64,000 nucleotides of DNA from NCBI RefSeq assembly GCF_024323335.1, contig NC_066581.1, forward strand, positions 433,832,136 through 433,896,135. The letters are read 5' to 3'. Shown here in pieces: positions 33,084 through 45,770 of the stretch. The translations under genes and the position numbers were made by a program. Positions within the stretch are counted from its first letter, which is position 1, and every line of letters starts with the position of its first letter. This stretch comes from Lathyrus oleraceus (taxonomy: Eukaryota > Streptophyta > Magnoliopsida > Fabales > Fabaceae). A model generated the notes under the pieces. The model was not told the origin of the DNA, did not search any database, and saw nothing but the letters and a program-made list of their open reading frames with translations.

Positions 33084-35741
33084 AAAAGAAAAGAACAACT
33101 CGCTAAGTTGAAAACCCGAAAGGGAGGCTTAGGCAAAAATGAGCGTCTCAGTGGATTGAAAACCGGAAAGGGTGATCCAGGAAAAAAATAGAGACATGAA
33201 ACCGAAAATTTATCCCGATAGATTGAGTACCCCACCCTGGGGAAATCTATGCAAAATTTAGGGATTATGGCAAGTAACTGCACTCGGTTGATCCCTAGCC
33301 ATGGGGGTAGTTTTGAGCAAGTCAGTCAATTCTGATTTATCATTCTCAACCGAAGCCAAGAGCGCACCGGATATTGAAGTTGGTAGAAGGATTAGTGATC
33401 ATTGTATTCAATGTAGCCCTCTTCCATGTAAATTACCATTTTTTTCAACTTTTGTAAAAGATCTATGGAGTCTTGTCATTTACAAACTACCATTCTATTA
33501 AATAAAGTTGAGCTTTTTATCCAATTGTTTCTACTCTTATTTATTTTTTAGTAAAATAGAATTGAATGTTATGATGATAATTTTGAAATTGAATTAATAA
33601 AATAAAAATCATTTTTTTTCTTAAATAAAAATAATCACTTTAAAAGGCAATTGATTTCAGTAAGGAATATCAACAACAATCTGAGAACAGGTAAGTCCTA
33701 AAGTCAAAAGAATCGTTGGTCTTCCCCAAGTGGTTGGTTTGGTAAACTTTTCCTCCCCAATGGAAAGTCAGTTTCCCCAGCTGAGTTTGTAATCATCTCC
33801 CCAGCTGAGTTGTAGGCTCACATCCATAACAGTGTTCGTGGACCTAGCACAAAGTTTTATCTTCTGTAAGTCCCCACCAGAGTTAATTTCTGATCCCCGA
33901 CAATGTTGATTCTTGAGCAGTATTTGATTTGGTCCCCTGCGAGGTTGTCTCATTTGATATAATGTTGACCTAAAATTCCCTGCAGAGTTGACAATTCAGG
34001 TCCTCGATAGATCTTCTCTCTCTATCCCCAGCTGATTTGCATCCATCCCCAACATGTTTCTCCAGTTGGTGTTTCCACCTTGTCGAGATTAGTCGGGTGT
34101 TGTAGCGATGATTCAAATCAGTGACATTTGTATCCTTCGTAATTGTTTTGTCAGCATAATCATCAATCATACACATTCATACATCAGATATTTCATTATT
34201 CATGTTATTGCATTTGATTCCTTATTTTTCGATCCTTTACTACGGTTATATTATTTCCCTATGCAGATTTGGTGCGTCTGTCCTCTTTCAATGGTAGAGT
34301 GTCACCCCCTTAAGCAGAAAGAATTTAAACTTTTTCATTCCCCACTGAGTTATTTCCTTGTGGATGATTATTATTTCAGTCTCCTCCCAGTTGATTATCT
34401 GGATGGAACCACTCCCCCTGAGTTATATCCTCATAGGGTCGAGTCTCTGTTTGACCGTTTCTTTCTAGCTCTTACCTAGACAAATATTTTTTGTCCCCCG
34501 GAAGTCTATTACCCAGTAATTGGAAATATTCTTTTCGATTGTTGAGTACTTTAATTTTTCCCAATACCCTATACAAAGTAATTTACCTCCTTTATTTTCC
34601 CTAGCGGATTCGTTTTCACGCTTCCTCAGGCAGTCTATCCTTAATATGTTCATCCTAACCGATGACGAATATTCTCCCCTTTGTGGTTTTCTACCCAATA
34701 AAAAGGTAGTTGTAATCCCTATTTAATTCCCTAGAGAGTTAATCCTTGATATGTTCATCTTAACCGATGACAGGATTTCTCCTCTTTGCGGTCTTCTGTC
34801 TAGTAACCGGTAGTTGTAAATCCTATTTTCCCCTCGGAGTCTATCCTTGATGCGTTTATCCTAACCGGTGAGAAATATTCTCTCTTTGGTATTCTATCTA
34901 GTAACTGATATATATAATTCCTATTTTTACCTAGGTGGTCTATCCTTGATGTGTTCATCTTAACCGATGACGGATATTCTTCCCTTGTGTCTATCCTTGA
35001 TATGTTCACTTTAACTGGTGACGAATATTCTCTCTTTGGTTTTTTGCCCAGTAACCGGTAGTTGTAAATCCTACTTTCCCCAGAAGGATATTCTTACCCA
35101 ATAGCCGATAATGAATACACCTCATGTTTTCCTCAGCTAGTTATCCTTGATATGTTTACTCTAACCAATAACAGATGCCTCTCTATTTGATTATGTTATC
35201 TTCCTACCACGTAACTGGTAATAGATAATGTAATTATGGTACTCCTGTGTTGAAGATCATTCTTCCTCAGTTGAGTCTGAGTGCATATTTCCCTAGTGAA
35301 ATCGACATGCCCTGCTTGGTTTAGGTATTTCAGTTTCGTTCTGATTTTCCCGTTTCCCCCCATAGATTTTCCCTTATTCCCCGGTCGAGTCCTTCCATGG
35401 ATTTATTTTTCATGGAAATTCTCTCGTGTCTCCAGTAGTTTTTAAGTCGTAGTCTGGCCTACGCACAACAACTTATCCTCAGAGTCTCTGTCTTCCCAGT
35501 GAGTGTTCCTTATGGAACACATTATGCTCTTGTGGACTTTCAGTCTCTCCGGATTATTTTCCTTTGTGGAAACATTTTCCCCATAAATATTTTTTTTTAA
35601 CATTCATATCATATGAATAATGAGGTCTCTTAGGGACCAAAATTTGTTTCTATATGTTGTTATTTAAGTCCATTCTACTAAGTCGATACGAAGATTTTAA
35701 CCTTCACATCCTCAATTAGAATGTCCTTAAATAGGCACAGT
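33084..35741 (+). other. Ogre C 3' UTR with repeated motifs
   Basis: No coding capacity. Close to pol are two degenerate copies (33102-33145 and 33150-33190) of a unit containing TTGAAAACCCGAAAGGG and AGGCAAAAAT. A similar unit follows pol in element F at 61741-61900. Between about 33430 and 34500 the sequence is closely similar to 48716-49800 of Ogre A. The end AATAGGCACAGT before the LTR corresponds to the purine-rich AATAGGGGCAGC at 50888-50899 and is presumably a decayed polypurine tract. Confidence 0.75.
34620..35215 (+). repeat. Tandem repeat in Ogre C 3' UTR (about 100-105 bp unit)
   Basis: Units recognised by TATCCTTGATATGTTCAT followed by CTAACCGATGAC and later CCCAGTAACCGGTAG. Starts are at about 34637, 34741, 34842, 34941, 34989 (shortened) and 35141, so the period is about 100-105 bp with degeneration. 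A homologous array is in Ogre A at 49950-50390. Confidence 0.8.
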
Positions 35742-38700
35742 TGTAAGACCGCAATTTTCACCATAAGATACCTCATGCTATCTCATCATATGCATTAGCT
35801 TTGGGATCACACCTTGGCACCCCCTTACCCACCATTCTTAGGGTTTGCATTGGGAGAGATTACCAAGCACATTTTGATTGTATTATACTTTGTTTCTTTA
35901 TTATTTACTAACAAAAATACCAAAAATATGTCAATGTATAGTTGGTTGCTTTGGTAGGTAGTGTGTATGCTCACCAATGCATCATCAAGCTCATATCTAG
36001 GGTTTAAGACCCTCAAGGCAAGGAGATCAATCAAGAAATGGTTCACATTGGCTCTAGACATCATGTATGGATCCCCATGGTCTTCACATATCATTTTGAT
36101 CAAGAATTCATCAAGAGTTTGAAGCCTGTTTGCCTTGGAAACCATAATTCATTTGGGATTCTTGTGTGACTTCTTCAACAAGTTTCTTCAACATTTGATC
36201 AAATATTTTAAGGGATACTTCATATTACCTCATATTATTCCTATATGATCCTACATGAGTCCCAAAAATCAATAGAATGTCAAGCTAGCAAGTTGGTCCA
36301 TGGTGGTTGACCAGAGAAAGTCAACTAGTCAAAACTGGTGTTCCCTAGACAATATCTCCTACAATTTGTGTCATATGAAAATGATTCCAAGATAAAATTT
36401 ACTCCAAATGACATTAAAAACAAGTTTCATGTTGAAGTCAAGGACTAGGTTATCTTGGATTGTCTATTTTTATGGTGAGAGATTATAGGTCATTTTGTCT
36501 TAACCCTAGTTAGGAAGTCAGCAACCCAAGACCATAACTTGCTCAATTTTTATGATATGAAAGCCATTAAAATTCCATGATCAAACTAAAGATATCTACT
36601 TCAACTTTTATGTTTGGAGGAAGTTCAATTTCAACTTGCAAATGCATGTTCCAAGAGCAAACATTATAGGTCATTTTGGGACATTACCATTGAAAATGTG
36701 ATTTTCCTCAACTTCTAAAATGCATAACTCCTTCACGCCAAATCCAAATGAGGTCAAATTAGTGACAAATTAAATAGGATTTAAAGAGATACAACTTTGA
36801 TGAAGGAACTGTTTCCATTTGAAGTCCATAGCAAAAGTATTCAAGGTGAAATAAGTGAACATTTGCCTTGGTAGTTAGAAAATTTTCATATATGTTTGAT
36901 TTCCCAAACTTCCACCTCAAAATTCATCGTGATCCAAGCTTCAAATGAAAAGGTGTTCAACATGAAGGTTGATACCCTTGATCCCACCTTCCAAAGAGTC
37001 CAAAATCATCTCATTTGGATCAATATTGCATGGCACCATTTGGAAGGATTTCATGATCAAACTTATTTCAACATTGCATGGCTTAATGCATTGCTTTCAG
37101 CATGACCTATGCACGATTTTGGACCTTTTCAAATGATTCATTGGGATTTGTACACACCCATGCTAGCTCATGAATGAAGTTGCTAAATTTGGATTTAAAA
37201 TGGATGTGTGCAAAGGGCATGTAATAACTCTATAAATAAAAGTGCAATTAGCTCAGAACTTCATGAACACCTTGCCCAAGCTTTGCCAGAATAATCCAAA
37301 CCCGCCATTTCATAGAATTCTTGAAGATTTCATTTGAAATCGAGTTGAATTTCATCTTCTGTTTTGGAATTTCAATCTCCAAGAATTCATTCCCTTTCCA
37401 TTTCATTTGATCACTGCAAGTAAGAGGAAGAGAAAGCAAGCAAATCCAAATAAGGATCAAGTGAATTTGAAACAACTCGAAGGTGATTTTTCAGAAACTT
37501 CATCTCTTCGATTCTCTCTCAATTCTTCACCATTCTTTGTGATTTTTGGTTGGATAAAGTCCTACAAATATAGGCAACAAAATTAAGTTGCTTTGAGGTC
37601 AAATCGAAGCAACTCAATTCATGAACCTCAAAATTCAAATCCAGGTATATTTTTATATACATGGAATTAGAGAAAATTGAGGCCAGATTCTAGCCCCTGA
37701 GCATTTTTTCTTTGAATCCATGTCCCTATTTTTTATTTTCACGGTGGTTGGTGGTGGACTAGTCCGTCGAGGTCCACTGGAGAAGAAGACAGGAGCTAGG
37801 GCTCCGGTGGTCTGTTGGCGCCCTTCGAGTCATTTGATGATTTTGAAATATTTTAATCATGACCAATGATTTTAATTACCATTGTTGCAAGGCGTCGACT
37901 GGGGTATACCATGGATGACACGTGCATGGTCATCAGATCTGCCACCTCAATTAATGAGGGAGATCTGATGGCCCTTGTTTTTTCTTATCTAATTTAATTT
38001 CTGATTTTATATTTTAATTAGCTTATTTTGTTTAATTCATATTAAATTCATTTTTAATCCAAAAAATATGGGACTTTCACTAAAAATCTTTAAGTACTTT
38101 CCTTTTTAATTTTCTGAATTAAAATTATTTTTTGGATTAACTTTGATATTTTTCATGAATTAATTGCTTTTGTGCATATTTTTAATTGTTTAAAAATACT
38201 TCTGACTTTTCAAAAATCATGAATTTTTTTGTCTAAGGTCCTTTGACCTTGTTTGATCTAGGATAAATCTCTTGGCCATTTATTTGGTGTTTTAAAGAGA
38301 TTTTAGGTTTTGACCAAATTAAATTGAATTTAAATGCATTTTTAATTGATTAATTGTATGAAAATTATGTTGATCCATTTTTATGGTCTTGTGACGTTTG
38401 AATATTGGTTTGGGCCTTGGTCAAGGTTGATTTGACTTTTGTTGGGTTAAAATCATTGGACTTAGGGGATTGACGAAATGTACATTTCATCTCCCAAAAT
38501 GAATGAATAATTTTAATTTGATAAAATTCCTCCAATGACCAATTTGTGTTTCTCTCTTTTCCCCTCTCTCTTCATCTTCACTACCATTCTTTCCTATCCC
38601 TTTCATTGACCAATGAAATCTCAATATCCTATTGCTTGGCCTTAGATAGTTGTGACTTCTACATAATTCCAATTACGATTGCTTAACATAGAGCTAAATT

Positions 38701-40310
38701 TTGACCATAAAGGCATAGCATTATAGTAAGTGAGATTGTAAGTCTCTCATCTTTCATGGTATTGTATGGAAACTTGGCCTTTTTTCCCTTCCTTTGGAAG
38801 ATGTCTTGGTTCAAGGATTCATGCTTGTGAATAGATGGTTGAGTGTTCTCCAAAGAATGACTTAATCAATTGAAAAGAAAAATACTACTAACATCTAAAT
38901 AACTTTGACTAACATTTGACTAATTCATAGTAATATTGCTTTACTTTCAAGTCATTTACTTTATGCAATTTAATTTCTAGTCATTTACCATTCATTGTCA
39001 TTCACATACCATTAAACTTTTTTATGTTTATGTCATTCTCACTTTGCTCATTTGAGCCATATATTGTGATTGTATATATTTGTTTGTGTATTTTGTTTAT
39101 GCTTGTGGTCTTAGGACCTTAAAATACTTAATAAATAACAAAAACCCTAAAAAATGTTTGTGTGGACTGTTGGGCTTTATCTGATCTTTTGAAATTAGGA
39201 TTAGGCTACTTTTCATATGCAAAAGGACTTGGCCAATACCATTATTTCTGAGATCATGTTATTATGATTTGAGCCTTTATCTGATGCAAGTGATGGGACC
39301 CACTTGAACTTATTTGCTACATAGTCTTGATGCAACTGTTATTTTAATCTGGTTTCTAATGTTTTATTCTGAGATAATGAAGGAATATTTCATCTGATAC
39401 ATGAGAAGACAAAGAAGGCTGCTAGCTATGGGATTTGATTGCTTGGATATGGCCATCTTTATTTGATGCCTTGATCTTCATGATGTCTGATATTGCTAAT
39501 TGCTTGATTCAAAGTCCAAAGGAAAAATGGGTTTTCTATATGACATTCTTGTCTGTTGGATTGCATCCCATTGGTCAGATCTTTTCAACTCTTAACTTTT
39601 AATTTTATGCTTAAGATTAGTCTCTTCATCTCCTTCCACTTCTTAAATTTCAAAATCTCTCCCCCTTTTCAAAAACTTTCTTTTCTTGTATTTTTAAAGT
39701 TAGACCTTATTTCAAAAATAGAAACTTTGGCCTCATGCCATTGCATTTTTAAACACTTTTCTTAAATCAAATTTGTAAATAAATCTAATCATATTAACTT
39801 AAAATTTCAAAAGACAAAAATAACTAACACCCATTCAAAGTTTTGGGCCCCTTTGGGCCTTTTTAAACTTAAATTTTGATACAAATCAATCCACTCATTT
39901 TGAAATTGATACCACGAACTACGAGGTTTTGATCCCTAATTTTTATGTTGGTACGTATGTACAAGTTCGAAGGTCTTGTCAAACACAAAAATATAATCAA
40001 TGAATTCTTTTCTCATCCCCACAGTCTATCTTTCTCAAAGATCTTTTATACCAAAAACACATACACACATAAAAAAGGGCTCCCTATGAGTACCTAGGAC
40101 ACTTTGGGTGCTAACACCTTCCCTTTGTGTAACCAACCCCCTTACCTGTAATATCTGGCATTTTATTAGTTTTGATTGAAAACTTCTTATCTTTGGATTT
40201 TGTTCGTATTTTTCCCTTTTCCTTTGGAAACAATAAAAGCGTTGTGGCGACTCTGGTTTTATTGATGTTAAGTTTATCCATAGCTTAATGGTCACAAATT
40301 TACCGCTACA
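35742..40310 (+). repeat. Ogre C 3' LTR (4569 bp)
   Basis: Begins TGTAAGACCGCAATTTTCAC and ends TTTACCGCTACA. The putative TATA box TATAAATA is at 37231-37238. It is shorter than the 5' LTR mainly through a deletion of about 165 bp near 38630, and it keeps the roughly 60 bp lost from the 5' copy. The following base, 40311, resumes Ogre A. Confidence 0.9.
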
Positions 40311-41436
40311 AGTACTCATAGGAGATTCTATGGTGAATATAGTTGATATTGCAAAGGTGACCCGTAGTCGTCTTGTCTTCGGTCCGGTCATTCCGAGGAA
40401 GGTAGAGGATGTTTCAGCCAGTAAGAAGGTGGATGTGCCTGTGATGAATCCAGTTGGTGTTGTCCCTATTAATGAACTCCGAAGCACACAGAGAAGCGTT
40501 GCATAAAGTACTAGAGCAAGCCTATGTTGAGAACGATGTTACTGTGGATCAGTTTGACTACATTGTTTCTAACATCACTTCTTGCAATAATATGAGCTTT
40601 TGTGATGAAGAACTTCCGGAGGAAGGAAGAAATCACAACCTAGTACTCCATATTTTATTGAACTGTAAGGAGGATGCACTGTCCAATGTGTTGGTCGATA
40701 CTGGTTCTTCTTTGAACGTGCTTCCGAAGTCAACTATGTCCAGAATTTATTATCAAGGTGCCCCTATGAGGTATAGTGACGTGATTTTCAAGGTGTTCGA
40801 GGGTTCTCGAAAAACTGTCATTGGTGAAGTGGACCTTCCAGTTAAGATTGGTCCGAGTGACTTCCAAATTACTTTGCATGTAATGGATATCCACTCGACC
40901 TATAGCTATTTATTAGGAAGTCCATGGAATCATGAATCAGGGAATATGACATCTACTCTACACCAAAAGCTTAAATTTGTGAAGAACGACAAGCTTGTCG
41001 TTTTTGGTGGAGAGAAGGCGCTCTTAGTGAGTCATCTATCCGCCTTTTCTTATGTAGAAGTCGAGGAGGAGGTTGGAACTCCGTTCCAAGCCTTTTCTAT
41101 TGATGAAGTGAAGAAAACTGGGGCACACATGTCTTCTTTAAAGGATGCTCAGAAAGCTATTGAGACTGGCAACACTGATCAGTGGGGGCGTGTGGTAGAA
41201 ATTGTTGAGAACAAGAATAAGGCCGAATTGGGATTTCAACTAAGGTCGTTCAACATCAAAGCTGAAGATGTACAACAGAGTTTCCGCAATGGAGGGTTCA
41301 TTCATGGTAATGATCAACACTGAGTTGTTGTGATCGAGGATGATGAAGACGAAGATTGTGCCAATTTTGTGATGTATGGCCAGACTTGCAACAATTGGGT
41401 TGCCGTTGATATTCCTGTTGTTGTTCACCGCTATAA
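40311..41436 (+). pseudogene. Ogre A protease region (near-intact)
   Basis: Continuation of the host Ogre after insertion of C; open from 40454 to 41323. Aspartic protease signature LVDTGSSLNVLP with Asp at 40697-40699, i.e. canonical Asp-Thr-Gly, unlike Ogre C. The second conserved part YSYLLGSPWNHESG follows. Relative to C about 130 bp are missing just upstream (near 40470), which shortens the region between gag and protease. A TGA at 41321-41323 breaks the linker, after which the frame reaches the intron donor at 41436/41437. Confidence 0.85.
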
Positions 41437-41681
41437 GTAATTTTTTTCATTTTAAAGAAAAATCCTTCTCTTATGCCTAAGGGAGAAGCGAACATTGTTA
41501 GGCATCTCAATCATCGTCAATGAAATACAATTTTATTCATCCAGATCAATGATGTTTTATTTTTGCTTTTCTAAAAATGGTAATCACAAAAAACATAAAT
41601 AAATGAATAATAAATGTCAATTTGCATAATATTTGGTCACAATTCACTTATCTAAAATCAAAATATCAAATCATTATGCAG
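41437..41681 (+). other. Ogre A pol intron (predicted, 245 bp)
   Basis: Donor TATAA|GTAATTTT and acceptor TTATGCAG|GATGG. It occupies the same place and has nearly the same length as the segment 19318-19563 in Ogre C, and splicing joins the two frames in register. Its sequence is more diverged from C than the flanking coding sequence appears to be. Confidence 0.8.
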
Positions 41682-42484
41682 GATGGTTCCCAAATCCATT
41701 AAATACAATGATCCTACTCCCTCTCCAAACTTTGATTTCCCTGTGTTTAAGGCCGAGGAAGAAACTGATGATGAAGAAATATCTGATGAATTATCTCGTC
41801 TACTTGAGCATGAGGAAAAATCCATTCAGCCGTTTGAAGAGCAGATTGGACTATTCAATTTGGGTTCCGAAGATGATGTGAAGGAAGTCAAGATTGGGTC
41901 TCAATTGTGTCCAGAGCCTAAGAAGAGGTTGATTGATCTTTTTCGAGAATATCCAGATGTGTTTGCTTGGTCCTATCAAGACATTCCTGCTTTGGATTAT
42001 GAGATTGTGGAGCATAGATTGCCTTTGAAGTCAGAATGTTCGTCGATCAAGAAGAAGTTGAGGATAACATAGCCTGATATGGCAGTAAAGATCAAAGAGG
42101 AAGTGCAAAAGCAGATTGATGCTGGTTTTCTTGTTACCTCTGAGCATACACAGTGGGTAGCCAATATTGTGCCTGTTCCTAGGAAGGATGGAAAAGTCCA
42201 TATGTGTGTTGATTATAGAGATTTTAATAAAGCTAGTCCAAAAGATGATTTCCCTTTGCCACACATTGATATGTTGGTAGACAATACAACTAAATTCAAA
42301 GTCTTTTCATTTATGGACGGATTTTCCGGTTATAATCAGATTAAGATGGCACCTGAAGATATGGAGAAGACCACATTCATTACACCCTGGGGAACATTCT
42401 ATTATAGAGTGATGCCTTTCGATTTACAAAATGTTGGTGCAACGTACCAGAGAGCTATGACCACTCTTTTTCACGATATGATGT
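41682..42484 (+). pseudogene. Ogre A reverse transcriptase, truncated before YVDD
   Basis: RT N-terminal half: acidic pre-RT linker, VFAWSYQDIPALD, then a single TAG at 42070-42072. From 42079 the frame is open with VPVPRKDGKVHMCVDYRDFN, FSFMDGFSGYNQIKMAPED (first catalytic Asp) and TFYYRVMPFDLQN. The sequence leaves Ogre at 42484, just before the region where YVDD should follow. The rest of RT, RNase H and integrase are absent, since Ogre A resumes only in its 3' UTR at about 48716. Confidence 0.88.
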
Positions 42485-45400
42485 TGTTATACCCCTAAAT
42501 TTCCCCTCCCTTTTTCCTAGATTTCCATCCAACCATATGACCAGAGATCACTTGCATACATTCATAATTCATCCAGATGCATCATTCCTCATGGATTCAG
42601 AAGAAACTTGGGCTTGTAAAGCCAGGGTTTGTGTGGATATCAAAGCCCAAAGGCATGGTCTAACCATATCATCAACATGGGGGATGTGAAACCCCAATGA
42701 TGATGGTGAAGGTTTGATTTCGACAAAGGTGTGACCAAACAATCTAGGGCCTTCAAAGCCCTAATTCCTCAAGGCATGACTTCATGGAGCTTCCCCAGGC
42801 CTTATCTTAGTCTCCAAAGCCCTAATTAGAAGATGGTGAATCAGATGAACTTTGTGGCTTCACTGTGCATTCATGACCCCTCAATCTTCACCCTTTGCCA
42901 TTTTGCTTGGCCTAACCTTTCTTGGAGCACTGGCCTTAGTCCAAAGTCAATGGTTATATTCATATGGTTGTGGATATATCTCTAGTCCTAGTCATCTGAA
43001 CAACCAAACTTCTTGTATTTCAAGCCATTTCTGATCATGCCATTGGTTCATGGATACTATATCCAAACCCTAACCTTATGGTCTCATTTCATGGCTTTGT
43101 TCATAAACATTATCAGTCAAGTTATTTTCTTTTCAAAAGTCAAACATCCAAGTCATAAATAAATCAATTGTAAAACCAATTTCAATAAACTTTCCAAACC
43201 ATTTCAATCCATTCTGTTTCATTTTAAACCATTATATATGATTCTACACAAGAAAATACAAAGTTTGACATTTTGACCAATTTGTTGACTTTGGTCAATA
43301 GTTGACTTTTTGGTCAACTTTGACTAAAGTCAACCCCAAATCCAAGAACCCTAAATTTTCACCCTAATCATCATTTCATTGTCCATTTTACAAGAAAACC
43401 ACAAAAAATTGAATTTTTGCAAATTTTTGACTTTGGTTAACCTTGACCAAAGTCAACCCTAGGTCCTTGGTCATCCCTAATCACCAAATGGCTAACCCTA
43501 ATCCTCATTCCATGCTTCATGTCCATGTTGACCTTGATTTTACCAGGTGAATTTTGTTTCTTCACCTTAATGCCAACTTGGTCATGCATTAAAATTTGGA
43601 GTTTCTTGTCTTGCCAATTCACTTCCATCCTACTGCATTTTCCCTGCTGCGCCATCCTACAACAATGACCAACTTGTACAGACCAAAGTCCCAACCAACA
43701 TAAAAGTCAAGCCTTGAAATCTTTCCAACATGCCTGTGAAAGGATGACATTTTTCATCCATGAAGCATGCCAAGACATGGTTTGAATTAACTATGCATAC
43801 AATGTAAACAAAAACCAACACAACCAACAGTTTGTCTGCAAGAGAACCAACCTGCATTAGGCCAAAAGCATGGTTAATCCAATAGGGCTTAGGACCAAGA
43901 TGAAGTGAAAAACCAGACTAAGGTTGAATACATGAACAAGGTGTGTTGCAGAATTGAGCAACATAGAGTGCAAGGTATATCAATATGGTTACACCATCAA
44001 TCCAACTCCATGTACTACACAAAACCATGGAAACACTTGTTGAGGACTAGTGAATGAAGACTGCAGCTTGGATTCTGCAGAAACAGACCATCATGACCAT
44101 AAACTCAGTCATGACATGTTAAAACCACCAATTCATAATGCATCACAAACCAACCTGCAATGTATCAGTTGCAACTAAGGCATCATTGCATAATGGCTTT
44201 ACAAAACCAAACCACCATGATCCTCATACTTGTCACCCTCAAGCACCTGTTGCAGAACCAATGCATGAACAATAAGCCAACATAAGCCTTGAGCAACAGA
44301 AGATCCACCCTAGTTTATCCATGGAACCAAAGCAGACAAATGTGTTCCAAGTTGTAAGTCCACAGCAACTGGTATGTAAGCAAGACAGAGTATCCAAGGA
44401 CTTGTTTTCCAAACTGAATGCCACAACTTAAGCCCTGAGACATAACCAGACAGGTAGATAGTTGTGAGTCTACCAACCTTCTAGAAGAAGCCATCAAACA
44501 AAATAAGAATACCATAAGCTAAAGGCTAAGGCATTGTTAAAACTAAAGACAAATGTTCCTTGAGATGCTTCAGAACCCTCCACACTTAGCAAGGCACATC
44601 ATGAGTAAACCTGCAAAACCACCATTGAGGCCTAATGCAAAATGAGCACAGTCACACATATATGAATAATACCTTCCATGTTCCTGCAACATCAGACCTA
44701 GCAAGTAGCAGACCCTGTATAATCCTACATGGATGCTTCAAAAATAGGTTCATTAAGGCAACAAGCAGGTGAGCAATAATGAACAATAATCCTGCAGTCC
44801 CTAAAACATCAAACAGAAACACCTGCATGATTCCTATCAAGCCTATACAACAAGACCAGCAAAAATACCTAGATGTCACATACCTAACTTGGTCAATGCA
44901 ACTCAAAATCCATTAACAATAGCTGACCATTTATCTTGCCCAATGCAACATGCCAAGGCTAAACATTACAACCAGTACCACCGTCACTACAACTTGATCC
45001 AGGGTTTATAACAAGCATCATGAGATCAACTCCCAATCAACTAACCTAACATAACCAACATCAGTAGCCAGCCATGCTTACCTGCAAGTAACAAAACTAG
45101 AGTCTGCAGCAAGAGCAGTAAATAGTTAATGAAAGTCATGTGATTACATCCCATTTGAGCCATAATAATGTCAATCATGCTACACAGAGTCATACCTGCA
45201 TAAGAGATGGAAGTGATAACACCCTAAAACCAACTGGATAACCAACATTGAGCCAAGTGAGCATGTTGCAATGTTGTCAACGTCCTGCTCAAATACCCGC
45301 AGACATGACCAAATGCCAAGCCTATTCGCAACAACCTTTGGCCATCACCAATACACCATAACAGTTCATGTAATAAAAGTATGGCGATTGGTTCCAAACA

Positions 45401-45760
45401 GATAGCAGTGTAAACCTCCACAAGCCATAATCCACAACGGAATCCATGAGTTTGGGTCACAAAAACCCAACATGTCAAAACATCATACTTGAACTTTCAT
45501 TCATTAACCTACAGTTGCAAGTCACCTGCGCCTGATCCAATTAAATAGTAGGTCACCATTCAGTATTAAAAACTAATCCTAACCTGTAGTAGCCGGTCTA
45601 ATTTCAATTCACTCACTCATTAATCGATCCTAACTAATTGAGTTAAGCTTAACTAACTGAGTTAACTACTAACCCAGTGAGCCAATGCTAACTAACTCCA
45701 GCCAATGCCAACTAATTCCTAACCTCATTCCAAGCCTACCAAAGCTCTAAACCTCTTACC

Positions 45761-45770
45761 TATTTAAATA
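45761..45770 (+). promoter_or_regulatory. Putative TATA box in unclassified insertion
   Basis: TATTTAAATA, followed after about 30 bp by GGGGCTTGAACACTTTTGG and a C/T-rich leader. Suggestive of a plus-strand LTR promoter; weak evidence. Confidence 0.4.

Larger units (their letters stand above)
8763..40310 (+). mobile_element. Ogre C, Ty3-gypsy Ogre/Tat retrotransposon with nested copia
   Basis: Complete but inactive element of 31,548 bp, of which 10,065 bp are a nested copia element plus its target duplication, leaving about 21.5 kb of Ogre. The order is LTR, PBS, ORF1, gag, pro, intron, RT, RNase H, integrase, 3' UTR, LTR. The flanks are GTTAC (8758-8762) and AGTAC (40311-40315), probably a decayed 5-bp target duplication. 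The interrupted Ogre A sequence continues across the insertion. Every coding part has stops or frame changes, so mobilisation would need proteins from elsewhere. Confidence 0.9.
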
